Below, one piece after another: positions 1 through 5,348 of a stretch of DNA of 5,499 bases. Numbering within the stretch: position 1 is the stretch's first letter; each line of letters starts with the position of its first letter. Source of the stretch: Marivivens donghaensis (GTDB lineage: Bacteria; Pseudomonadota; Alphaproteobacteria; Rhodobacterales; Rhodobacteraceae). The stretch lies in assembly GCF_030410045.1 (NCBI RefSeq), contig NZ_JAUFRA010000011.1, forward strand, positions 1-5,499, read 5' to 3'. A program made the translations under genes and the position numbers. The notes under the pieces were generated by a model that made no database searches, was not told where the DNA came from, and saw only the letters and a program-made list of their open reading frames with translations.

Positions 1-126
1 ACCTACGATAGTTAAGTCATCCTCAATCGTTGAGACTTCCGATGCTTAAACCACTCTTCATTCCTACCTTGCCATTCTGAAACGTCAGATAGGGATGCCA
101 TGATTGTATCGATATCTAGGTGGTCT
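1..126. repeat. Left terminal inverted repeat (126 bp)
   Basis: Bases 1-126 are a perfect reverse complement of 5374-5499: position i pairs with position 5500-i, and the match stops at 127/5373 (g against t, which would need c). The repeat begins ACCTACGATAGTTAAG at the extreme end. It contains the stop codon (12-14) and the last 37 codons of the polymerase-like gene, so only 11 bases separate that stop from the end of the molecule. Paired terminal repeats are the hallmark of linear plasmids and viruses that replicate from their ends, and also of transposons. Which applies here cannot be settled from sequence alone. Confidence 0.95.
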
Positions 127-1391
127 GAAGGTTGTTCCTTCTTAAGGTAGCTCCAGTCTACTGCCTCAACTGAGATATCAATATCTGCCTTAAATCTGTC
201 CTTAAAAGCCTGTTCCATTACATCTTTAAGCTCTTCACGGTAACCGTGGTGCATTATGAAACTGTCGTGAACTGGGTAGACAGGGATATCGTGCTTAGCA
301 AAGTGAAGCATGATGCGCTCTGCAATACGACTGTCCTCATACTGCAACTTATTACCAATGCCTTTGAAGAAGTATTGCTCAATCGGTTGATGGGCTTTTA
401 GTACAGCCTCACGGATTTCCGCCCATTTCATGCCAACCTTCGACAGGTCAATCGCCTCAGGGCAATTCTTAAGTGGAGTTGGTGACTGTATCATCGCATT
501 GAAAGCCTGCTTGGCTAACTTACGGTGTTTGTCACCGAGAATACGATCATATGCGTCCGCACTGCCCATTTCTTTGCCTGCCATCGCATACAGGATGTTC
601 GGGTTTAGCTGAGAATAGTCGAGTTCCTCTGTGCGCTTTGTATCAATGGTTAGGTATTTGCGGTATTCACTGGGTATATTTTGCCACCAGCCACGGTAGA
701 ACCGCCCTCCATGTTTGAAGTCAGGATTGCTGAAGATACGTACGAGAGTTCGTCTGGAAAAATCGATTGGGTTCTTATCGGTTCGGCTATTAATTCTCTG
801 GGCTATCGTGGCATATTCCGTGTCGGGTAGCTCAATGTCGAGCCAATGCCGCAAGAGGCATTGGTTGATCTTGAGTAGCTTGCGTCGATGCCTATTGGTC
901 TGTGCAGTTTCAACGTAGTCGATTAGTACTTTACGTTGATCCGACTTCGATCTGAGCAGTACGGTTTCATCATCCTTGCTAGGCTGGAAGTAGATGGCGG
1001 GGTAAACGCCAAGGTCATTGAATAACCTCTCTAATTTATCAGAAGACTGATACTCAGTGAGCTTACCTTGCATCTTAAAGGGGTCGTAATATCCCTTTTG
1101 GGTCTGCTCGATGTATCCAAGTTTCAGCAGCCCATCATAAGCAGGCTTAAACGTTCGATAGGTGAGATTGGGATCAGCATATCTATTGGTATGTGAGTAG
1201 TGGTTACTGCCCAAATGAACCGAACATCTTCTTACGGGGATTGATCTGAGCGCTTTCCATGCATCTTCAACAATGACTGAAACCGCATTTCTAAAACGTC
1301 GCTTGGCTTCTTTGTACCTTGGTCGTTTCTTAGCTTCTTGCTCTTCGATTTCTTTCACTAGCTGATCTACAAGTTCGTCGAAACAATCCAT
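12..1391 (-). CDS. Winged-helix, family-A-polymerase-like replication protein
   Basis: Predicted protein of 459 residues, probably the replication protein of the element. Residues 1-50 are charged and helical. Residues about 62-104 look like a winged helix (NLTYRTFKPAYDGLLKLGYIE then a short wing), suggesting DNA binding. A conserved-looking block GGRFYRGWWQ is at 228-237. Palm motifs follow: motif A LDYSQLNPNIL with D258, an O-helix-like motif B RKLAKQAFN with R290 and K294, and motif C VHDSF with D376. The order and spacing fit a compact family-A palm without an exonuclease domain. Motif A has N263 where Pol I has the sugar-gating Glu. The start is uncertain: the frame is open to an ATG at 1586, but ATG 1391 has a weak GAGA eight bases upstream and begins the plausible domain, whereas the extra 65 residues look non-coding. 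The C-terminal tail (423-459) lies in the TIR. I recall similar GGRFYGGWWQ proteins on alphaproteobacterial mobile elements, usually annotated hypothetical. Enzymatic activity is inferred. Confidence 0.75.
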   Translation of the reverse strand: MDCFDELVDQLVKEIEEQEAKKRPRYKEAKRRFRNAVSVIVEDAWKALRSIPVRRCSVHLGSNHYSHTNRYADPNLTYRTFKPAYDGLLKLGYIEQTQKGYYDPFKMQGKLTEYQSSDKLERLFNDLGVYPAIYFQPSKDDETVLLRSKSDQRKVLIDYVETAQTNRHRRKLLKINQCLLRHWLDIELPDTEYATIAQRINSRTDKNPIDFSRRTLVRIFSNPDFKHGGRFYRGWWQNIPSEYRKYLTIDTKRTEELDYSQLNPNILYAMAGKEMGSADAYDRILGDKHRKLAKQAFNAMIQSPTPLKNCPEAIDLSKVGMKWAEIREAVLKAHQPIEQYFFKGIGNKLQYEDSRIAERIMLHFAKHDIPVYPVHDSFIMHHGYREELKDVMEQAFKDRFKADIDISVEAVDWSYLKKEQPSDHLDIDTIMASLSDVSEWQGRNEEWFKHRKSQRLRMT

Positions 1392-1604
1392 GATAATAAT
1401 CTCATTTTGACATTTTCTGGGTCGGTTGCAGGTTACGCTCATCTGGAATGTTTTCAATAAATATGGTCGGCACACATAAATGTACCCTGAAGGGCAGTAA
1501 CTAGCCTGAAACCACGCACAAGATTTGGCTTTTGCAGTGCTGAAATTAACTGATCGAAGCAGTCTTACAGCTTGAAAAATCTGCATAAATGAGTAAAACT
1601 ATGG

Positions 1605-1643
1605 GTGCTAAGTGTTGAACACATTCGCTGTTCGACTTAGCAC
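1605..1643. repeat. Imperfect hairpin upstream of the polymerase-like gene
   Basis: The outer arms GTGCTAAGT (1605-1613) and ACTTAGCAC (1635-1643) are perfect complements. After a small 3-by-1 internal bulge the inner arms GAACA (1617-1621) and TGTTC (1629-1633) also pair, closing a 7-base loop. No T-tract follows on either strand, so it is not a typical intrinsic terminator. It may be an operator, an origin structure or an RNA leader structure for the minus-strand gene. Confidence 0.55.
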
Positions 1644-1718
1644 GTTCCCCACTCCGTATCGGTTATCAGGCATAAGCCCTTTTCGTGATGTGCTATGCTT
1701 GTGTAATGCTTGAGCGAA

Positions 1719-1783
1719 TACATCATATAGATACATGATGGATAATCCACACTACATATGGATACATCATAGCTACTGATGTA
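1719..1783. repeat. TACATCA repeat cluster (iteron-like)
   Basis: TACATCA occurs at 1719-1725 and 1763-1769 within a longer shared ATACATCATA, its inverted form TGATGTA at 1777-1783, and a one-base variant TACATGA at 1732-1738. The pairs form small dyads: CATCAT/ATGATG around 1721-1740 and TACATCA/TGATGTA at 1763-1783 with a 7-base loop. The two TACATCA copies are 44 bases apart, four turns of B-DNA, which fits binding on one face of the helix. A role as initiator or repressor binding site is inferred. Confidence 0.4.
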
Positions 1784-1953
1784 GTTTACGTTCTTACAGA
1801 TTAGTTCGGTAAGTAACACACTCCAGCCTCAACTTACTAAGGCCGAAACCATTCACTGTTTCGCCTTCATCTTCGCCTCTTTGTGCACTCCACGTGTCTG
1901 CGCAGACCAAGCAAAGCCCTCCTATACAACGACAAACCAACAAGGAACAGACT

Positions 1954-2802
1954 ATGAGCAGTCTCAATGGGTTGATGCGCCCTGATGCATCCCGCAATGC
2001 CACACCAGATCATGTTGAAGCTCTAAGGCAAAACATCCTTGGCGCATCGTTGCCTTCATCGCTCCGTGCAATGTTGAACAAGATGTCACCAGAGCATCGT
2101 GCTCAGATTGAAACATTAGCGAAGTTGCTACATCAGTCCGCATTGGCACTCGGAAAGCCTTACTCCCATGTCGCCAAATCTATGTGGCCTAACATGTCAT
2201 ATGAACGCCGAGACATGATCGTGGGGTGGCTAGAAGCAGCAGTCCCCCAGACTGAGGTACCTAATCAGGTGAACACCTCAACGTCCTCCACGGAACAGGG
2301 TACTCTAAATAACATCCATAATGAATGGGCGCAGGCATTAGGCATAACATTTGATGAGCCACGTAGAGGCACTGAGAGGGGTGCTGCAGAGTCATCTCTA
2401 TCCTTTATGGATAAGCTCATACAAAGCGAAAGCAGCGGCTCTCAGGTGGCATCCTATACGACACAAGATGGTCGTTCCTTTGTAGGCTACTTACAGTTTG
2501 GAGAAGCTCGCCTGAATGACTACAAAGCCGCAACAGGCGCAGAGTTCACACAAGATGAGTTCATCAATGACAGTGCGCTTCAGTCACGAGTTGCAGCATG
2601 GCACATCGCAGACATTGATGCCGCTATTGATGGCATAGGTGAACCCGCCCAGCGCTTCAACAGAGACGGTCTACGTGCTGCAGCACACTTAGGTGGCATC
2701 ACAGGTATGAAGCGGTTCGTGCTTTCTGACGGTCAGTACAATCCATCAGACGAACTTGGGACATCACTACGGGATTACTATGAACGCTTCAGTGAAGGCT
2801 GA
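1954..2802 (+). CDS. Lysozyme/transglycosylase-like muralytic protein
   Basis: A 282-residue protein predicted to cut peptidoglycan. The N-terminal 100 residues are helical and unassigned, followed by a polar linker rich in Ser/Thr/Gln/Asn (about 100-145). The C-terminal domain (about 148-280) has a lysozyme-like arrangement: ESSGS with candidate catalytic E159, then GYLQFG (178-183, comparable to the GLMQI box of lytic transglycosylases), AAWHIADID (214-222), AAHLGG (243-248) and LGTSLRDYYERF near the end. I remember closely similar C-terminal domains in Rhodobacteraceae hypothetical or phage-like proteins. The start at 1954 is preceded by AAGGA (1942-1946) at ideal spacing; an in-frame GTG at 1894 would add 20 low-complexity residues and has no such site. 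There is no signal peptide, so export would need a holin, a secretion channel or packaging in a particle. It is the only clear gene on this strand. Exact bond specificity is unknown. Confidence 0.75.
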   Translation: MSSLNGLMRPDASRNATPDHVEALRQNILGASLPSSLRAMLNKMSPEHRAQIETLAKLLHQSALALGKPYSHVAKSMWPNMSYERRDMIVGWLEAAVPQTEVPNQVNTSTSSTEQGTLNNIHNEWAQALGITFDEPRRGTERGAAESSLSFMDKLIQSESSGSQVASYTTQDGRSFVGYLQFGEARLNDYKAATGAEFTQDEFINDSALQSRVAAWHIADIDAAIDGIGEPAQRFNRDGLRAAAHLGGITGMKRFVLSDGQYNPSDELGTSLRDYYERFSEG

Positions 2803-2830
2803 GGTTTAGTCTTAGGGCAGATAGCCCAAA

Positions 2831-2858
2831 CAAAAAGAGGCGACCCGAAGGCCGCCTC
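2831..2858 (-). terminator. Intrinsic terminator of the minus-strand membrane-protein operon
   Basis: GAGGCG (2837-2842) pairs with CGCCTC (2853-2858). Inside are one A/C mismatch and a CC/GG pair around a CGAA loop. On the minus strand the stem is followed at once by TTTTTGTTTG, the classic rho-independent form, 75 bases past the stop of the last membrane-protein gene. On the plus strand only a weak ACTTTTC follows, so it may also slow transcripts of the muralytic gene that converges from the left. Confidence 0.8.
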
Positions 2859-2933
2859 AAATCACTTTTCAAATAGTTCCGAGTAACCGTCTTGAGACAA
2901 TGCTAATAGTTCATCCTAGCCGTTTCTTTACAT

Positions 2934-3227
2934 TCAAGATGTAACGAGGTTGCCGTCACCGTCTCGGAATTTCCCAAGCAAGATCATCACAAAATCAATC
3001 AAAGTCCAGATTCCGAGCCCACCCAGAGTGAGGATCATAAGGATACCAGTACCTGGTTTGCCAACCATGAATCGATGTATGCCCAACGCACCTATAAAGA
3101 AGCATACGAGAGCTAAAGTTACCTTGCTGTGGCGTGAGCCGCCTACTTGCGGGTTCTTGGCCCCGCAGTTAGGGCAGGCCTGCGCTGTTTCATGCATTTC
3201 TTTCCCGCATCCTGAGCAGAACATCAT
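2934..3227 (-). CDS. Zinc-ribbon TM2-domain membrane protein (single ribbon)
   Basis: A 97-residue small membrane protein. The N-terminus is a four-cysteine zinc ribbon (C4-x2-C7 and C18-x2-C21, with the typical CPNCGAKNP ending). After a short linker comes a TM2 domain: a first hydrophobic helix (about 36-49), the signature GALGIHRFMVGKPGTG (46-61) between helices, and a second helix with GGLGIWTLIDFVMILLG (69-85). The tail is short and charged. It is the third gene of a minus-strand operon, 12 bases after the previous stop; its TAAGGG ribosome-binding site includes that stop codon, suggesting translational coupling. TM2 proteins are widespread and mostly of unknown function. Two adjacent ATGs (3227 and 3224) are possible starts; I use the first. 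Confidence 0.85.
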   Translation of the reverse strand: MMFCSGCGKEMHETAQACPNCGAKNPQVGGSRHSKVTLALVCFFIGALGIHRFMVGKPGTGILMILTLGGLGIWTLIDFVMILLGKFRDGDGNLVTS

Positions 3228-3239
3228 CTTCTTAATCCC

Positions 3240-3737
3240 TTATTGATACTTGCGTGCAAAGTTTTCGTCGCTTTGCGTTAAAAAAACAAGCCCCTCAATG
3301 AACCCAATGAACATTGGAATAAAAGTCCAACAGAATAGAAGGTACAAAATACCTAGACCAATGTTTCCGAGATAGAAATGATGAGCACCAATTCCCCCGA
3401 GGAGCAAGGCGAATAAGCCAGCTATGTTTTTGTCCTTCGAACTAATCGGAGCAGAGCTTGGATTTCTTGCCCCGCATTTTGGGCAACTGTTAGCAGTTTG
3501 GTGCATAGTGCCGCCACATCCAATACAGAAAACTTGGTTCATACCAGGTCGTGCGTGGGGGGTAGTCTCTTGGCTGAATTCTGATCTGGTTTGCGGTTTT
3601 CCAGCGCTTGGCTGCGGCGCACCACAATCAGGGCAGAATGCCGCATCAAAATGCATTTTTCGAGCACAAGCGTGACAAAACTTCTCATCAGAGGCTCTCT
3701 GTTGAGGGCTTTGGTAGCGAACAACGTCATTTGTCAT
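3240..3737 (-). CDS. Double zinc-ribbon TM2-domain membrane protein
   Basis: A 165-residue protein with two zinc ribbons followed by a TM2 domain. Ribbon 1 is C21-x2-C24 with C35-x2-C38; ribbon 2 is C71-x2-C74 with C85-x2-C88; both carry KMH or TMH after the first pair and end in CGA. A polar linker (39-68) separates them. The TM2 part starts near 104, with the signature GGIGAHHFYLG (114-124) and a second helix ILYLLFCWTFIPMFIGFIEG (130-149). Start choice: ATG 3737 has a strong GGGGAGG (3744-3750) six bases upstream, while an ATG at 3794 lies inside the preceding gene. It is the middle gene of a three-gene operon, 17 bases after the previous stop. Its TM2 signature differs from that of the 97-residue neighbour, so the two look like paralogous subfamilies rather than a recent duplication. 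Function is unknown; metal binding is inferred from the cysteines. Confidence 0.85.
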   Translation of the reverse strand: MTNDVVRYQSPQQRASDEKFCHACARKMHFDAAFCPDCGAPQPSAGKPQTRSEFSQETTPHARPGMNQVFCIGCGGTMHQTANSCPKCGARNPSSAPISSKDKNIAGLFALLLGGIGAHHFYLGNIGLGILYLLFCWTFIPMFIGFIEGLVFLTQSDENFARKYQ

Positions 3738-3743
3738 TGGAAG

Positions 3744-3750
3744 CCTCCCC
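3744..3750 (-). promoter_or_regulatory. Strong ribosome-binding site of the double zinc-ribbon gene
   Basis: The minus strand reads GGGGAGG, six bases before the ATG at 3737. It is the best Shine-Dalgarno match in the window, and it fixes the start against the longer in-frame alternative. Confidence 0.8.
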
Positions 3751-3754
3751 TTTA

Positions 3755-4249
3755 TTATACTGCAACTCCCGCAGAGATTGGACTTTGTATCCACAAAGAT
3801 TTAAAAAGTTTTGAAAGAATGTTATAGCCGTTATCAATGAAAGTGCTGAATGTCGAAAGAGGGTCGATCAACATAAACACAAAAATCCAAGAAATTGTTA
3901 AAATTAATCCTGAGACCATACCGATTTTGACGATTTTGCGATTGTTTTCAGGTAGCTTCTGGCTCCGTATTAGAACGTAATTGATTATACACAACATCAG
4001 GCCCACGACACAGGCTGGAAATACTGGAGTGATACTCAATAAGAAGCCGATGATCACTGCTCGATCAGTGCGTCTAATCCGTTGCTGCAAGTTTCCAGCG
4101 AGGTTTAGTGCTTCCTGTTCAAGTTTGCTTTGGTGAGACACAGTATTGTAAAGTCCTATTTGAAACAGCCAGAGCATCGTGGAAAGCGCAGAGGTATTCG
4201 ATTGCCACTTACATGGTTTAGATATTGTCAAGACTACAGTGCAATCCAT
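3755..4249 (-). CDS. DUF4190-like small integral membrane protein
   Basis: First gene of the membrane operon, up to 164 residues. The central part after RRTDRA (59-64) is strongly hydrophobic: AVIIGFLLSITPVFPACVVG (64-83) running on to NYVLIRS, then a basic loop, then a second span GMVSGLILTISWIFVFMLI (110-128). The order, with Gly/Pro in the first segment and a short loop before a Gly-rich second helix, resembles DUF4190-type proteins, which often accompany zinc-ribbon/TM2 proteins. The stop overlaps the sequence just ahead of the next gene's ribosome-binding site, supporting cotranscription. The start is poorly defined: ATG 4249 and ATG 4177 both lack a clear Shine-Dalgarno, so the true protein may be about 140 residues or shorter. 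No enzymatic motif is visible. Confidence 0.6.
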   Translation of the reverse strand: MDCTVVLTISKPCKWQSNTSALSTMLWLFQIGLYNTVSHQSKLEQEALNLAGNLQQRIRRTDRAVIIGFLLSITPVFPACVVGLMLCIINYVLIRSQKLPENNRKIVKIGMVSGLILTISWIFVFMLIDPLSTFSTFIDNGYNILSKLFKSLWIQSPISAGVAV

Positions 4250-4327
4250 GAAGTATCAAAGCAAGAGTAAAGATGACTAGATTAGCACTTTCGGTGCCCT
4301 AATTTTACGGCATCCCAGTCTATGTAA

Positions 4328-4540
4328 GTCGCTATCCAACGCAAATCGTGGATAAATGTAGCACTGAATCAATCCATTTCTCGCATTGCAAACCGTCTAA
4401 CGGTGCAACAGGTCAGATCACTGGAGGTTCTCCTGTCTCGTCTCCGTAGACGGTTCAGTACAGACACATCTACCTTTCCAGTGAAGTCACTCAGGAACGT
4501 TGGCTACATCTTCCACGGCAACTGTAAGATCACCGACTAA
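4328..4540 (+). pseudogene. Remnant of an OmpR/PhoB-type winged-helix DNA-binding domain
   Basis: A reading frame open from just after a TAA (4325-4327) to a TAA at 4538-4540 encodes 70 residues. Residues 29-62 match the C-terminal half of the OmpR/PhoB DNA-binding fold: RSLEVLLSRLRRRF (30-43) fits the recognition helix consensus (RTVDVHIxRLRRK), and VKSLRNVGYIF (52-62) fits the wing consensus (IxTVRGxGYxF). No ATG lies in the frame; the only GTG (4403) and the ATT codons lack a ribosome-binding site, and the usual N-terminal half of the domain and any receiver domain are absent. I read it as the 3' end of a lost regulator. It could instead be a small gene with an unusual start. Its stop overlaps the stop of the converging gene by three bases. 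Confidence 0.5.
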
Positions 4541-4800
4541 GCAGCGACTTTCTTTGCGGCCTTCTTAGTCCGTGTGGCGATATACTCGAACTCTTTGTTA
4601 TTCGGCGCCTCACATCTACGTTGTGTGAGCAGAACGTAGCCACCTTCGTAGAGATACAGCGCCTCACGTTTCAATGGAGTCGATTCACCCTGCCTCTTCC
4701 GCATGTAGATCATTCTTTCACCGACATCTGCCTGCATCACATATCGGGCAAACTCAGGCGGGGACATCTTGGTAAGGTCAACAACAGGCTTCTGGGTCAT
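4537..4800 (-). CDS. Small basic winged-helix-like protein, hypothetical
   Basis: An 87-residue protein I do not recognise by family. Residues about 40-77 look like a small winged helix: a helix STPLKREALYLYEGGYV (40-56), then LLTQRRCE and a second beta strand EFEYIATRTK (70-79). The extreme C-terminus is lysine/alanine rich (KKAAKKVAA), as in nucleic-acid-binding tails. No signal peptide or membrane helix is present. ATG 4800 has no clear Shine-Dalgarno (TGATGATTGA precedes it); ATG 4767 is an alternative that would drop 11 residues. It follows the secreted-protein gene by about 114 bases on the same strand and may be cotranscribed. A regulatory or accessory replication role is an inference from size, charge and fold resemblance only. 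Confidence 0.6.
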   Translation of the reverse strand: MTQKPVVDLTKMSPPEFARYVMQADVGERMIYMRKRQGESTPLKREALYLYEGGYVLLTQRRCEAPNNKEFEYIATRTKKAAKKVAA

Positions 4801-4914
4801 TCAATCATCAATCGTTAAGTTGCAGCCCGAGCATCCAAAACGAAGTGTCAGGCTGAGCCTACCTATGCTGATGTAGTAGTACGGGGTGCATCAGGTTGGG
4901 TGTGTTTTAACCAC
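4801..4914. other. Short intergenic gap, little visible
   Basis: Between two minus-strand genes. It contains a small perfect dyad AGGCTGAGCCT (about 4850-4860) and one further TGATGTA (4869-4875), the inverted form of the repeat seen in the control region. No terminator with a T-tract and no convincing promoter were seen, so readthrough from the secreted-protein gene into the 87-residue gene is possible. Confidence 0.4.
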
Positions 4915-5286
4915 TTAAGATCGACGGCATTGGTAGATGTCTTTGGGTAAGACAATCTGGTCCATACCGATGCGGTTCATCTGGTCCAAATAGTCGAAGT
5001 GGTTTGTCAGAACACCATCAGCGATAACTCTGTAGGTGGATTGCTGAAACATGAAGGCCACGATGCCAGTGTTGGTCACTGTCACCCAACGGATGTCATC
5101 ATCGCCCCAAAACAATACTTTGCCAGGATTACCTGTACCGAACTGAGCAGACATTCTGCCGCTATTGAGTGTGAGTGGCTGATCTTCACCTGTAGCCATA
5201 TTCTTACATGTAAGGCTAATGCCATCGGCTAAAGCGGCAGTGGCACTGAAGGCTAACATGGTGACGAAGATCACAGCTTTGAGCAT
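4915..5286 (-). CDS. Secreted (periplasmic) small protein, hypothetical
   Basis: A 123-residue protein with a clear Sec signal peptide: MLKAV, hydrophobic core IFVTMLAFSATA, and a probable signal peptidase I site after ALA (residue 20). The mature part (about 103 residues) has just two cysteines, C27 near the start and C120 near the end, well placed for one disulfide. The middle is rich in aromatic beta-like segments (KVLFWGDDDIRWVTV at 56-70, GIVAFMFQQSTYRV at 74-87). Start choice: ATG 5286 has GGAG (5295-5298) eight bases upstream; the preceding in-frame TTG is unlikely. I do not recognise the family. It is not a lipoprotein, as there is no cysteine at the cleavage site. Being exported, it would act in the periplasm or outside, unlike the other non-membrane products here. 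Confidence 0.75.
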   Translation of the reverse strand: MLKAVIFVTMLAFSATAALADGISLTCKNMATGEDQPLTLNSGRMSAQFGTGNPGKVLFWGDDDIRWVTVTNTGIVAFMFQQSTYRVIADGVLTNHFDYLDQMNRIGMDQIVLPKDIYQCRRS

Positions 5287-5318
5287 CAACCTAACTCCAG
5301 CGTTGTCGTAGTTTGATC

Positions 5319-5348
5319 AGTATAAGCAACCTCAGTACGGAATGTCTT
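5319..5348 (-). promoter_or_regulatory. Putative sigma70-type promoter of the secreted-protein gene
   Basis: On the minus strand AAGACA (5343-5348) is followed after 18 bases by TATACT (5319-5324). This would start transcription near 5312, leaving a leader of about 25 bases that includes the GGAG ribosome-binding site. The -35 box matches the consensus at only four of six positions, so this is tentative. Confidence 0.3.

Larger units (their letters stand above)
1392..1953. promoter_or_regulatory. Long intergenic control region between divergent genes; candidate origin
   Basis: This stretch of about 560 bp separates the divergently transcribed polymerase-like and muralytic genes. It holds a long imperfect hairpin at 1605-1643 and a cluster of short direct and inverted TACATCA-type repeats at 1719-1783 in AT-rich sequence. 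Such repeats next to a replication-protein gene commonly serve as initiator binding sites or operators, and promoters for both flanking genes must lie here unless transcription comes from farther away. I could not assign a convincing -35/-10 pair on either strand. The part at 1392-1586 is open in the polymerase frame but has no good ribosome-binding site at its upstream ATG, so I treat it as a leader. The part at 1800-1940 shows nothing notable. The origin role is inferred. Confidence 0.4.

Noticed and set aside
1392..1586. 65-residue N-terminal extension of the polymerase-like protein from an ATG at 1586
   Set aside because: No ribosome-binding site, odd composition with several scattered cysteines, and the domain-like sequence starts only after ATG 1391. 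Kept as possible but unlikely.
1894..1953. GTG start giving 20 more residues on the muralytic protein
   Set aside because: The ATG at 1954 has an ideal AAGGA seven bases upstream; the extension is Gln/Pro-rich and has no site of its own.
1637..2149. Minus-strand open frames across the control region and the start of the muralytic gene
   Set aside because: No ribosome-binding sites, no recognisable motifs, Cys/Tyr-rich low-quality translations; the latter part is antisense to a convincing gene.
3754..3759. Perfect TATAAT on the minus strand ahead of the double zinc-ribbon gene
   Set aside because: It overlaps the stop codon of the preceding gene, has no -35 partner, and transcription would start inside the ribosome-binding site. 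Probably chance.
2950..3827. Plus-strand open frames opposite the zinc-ribbon genes
   Set aside because: Antisense shadows of genes whose cysteine pairs and TM2 signatures are unmistakable on the other strand.
4999..5232. Plus-strand open frame opposite the secreted-protein gene
   Set aside because: The opposite strand has a proper signal peptide and ribosome-binding site; this frame has neither.
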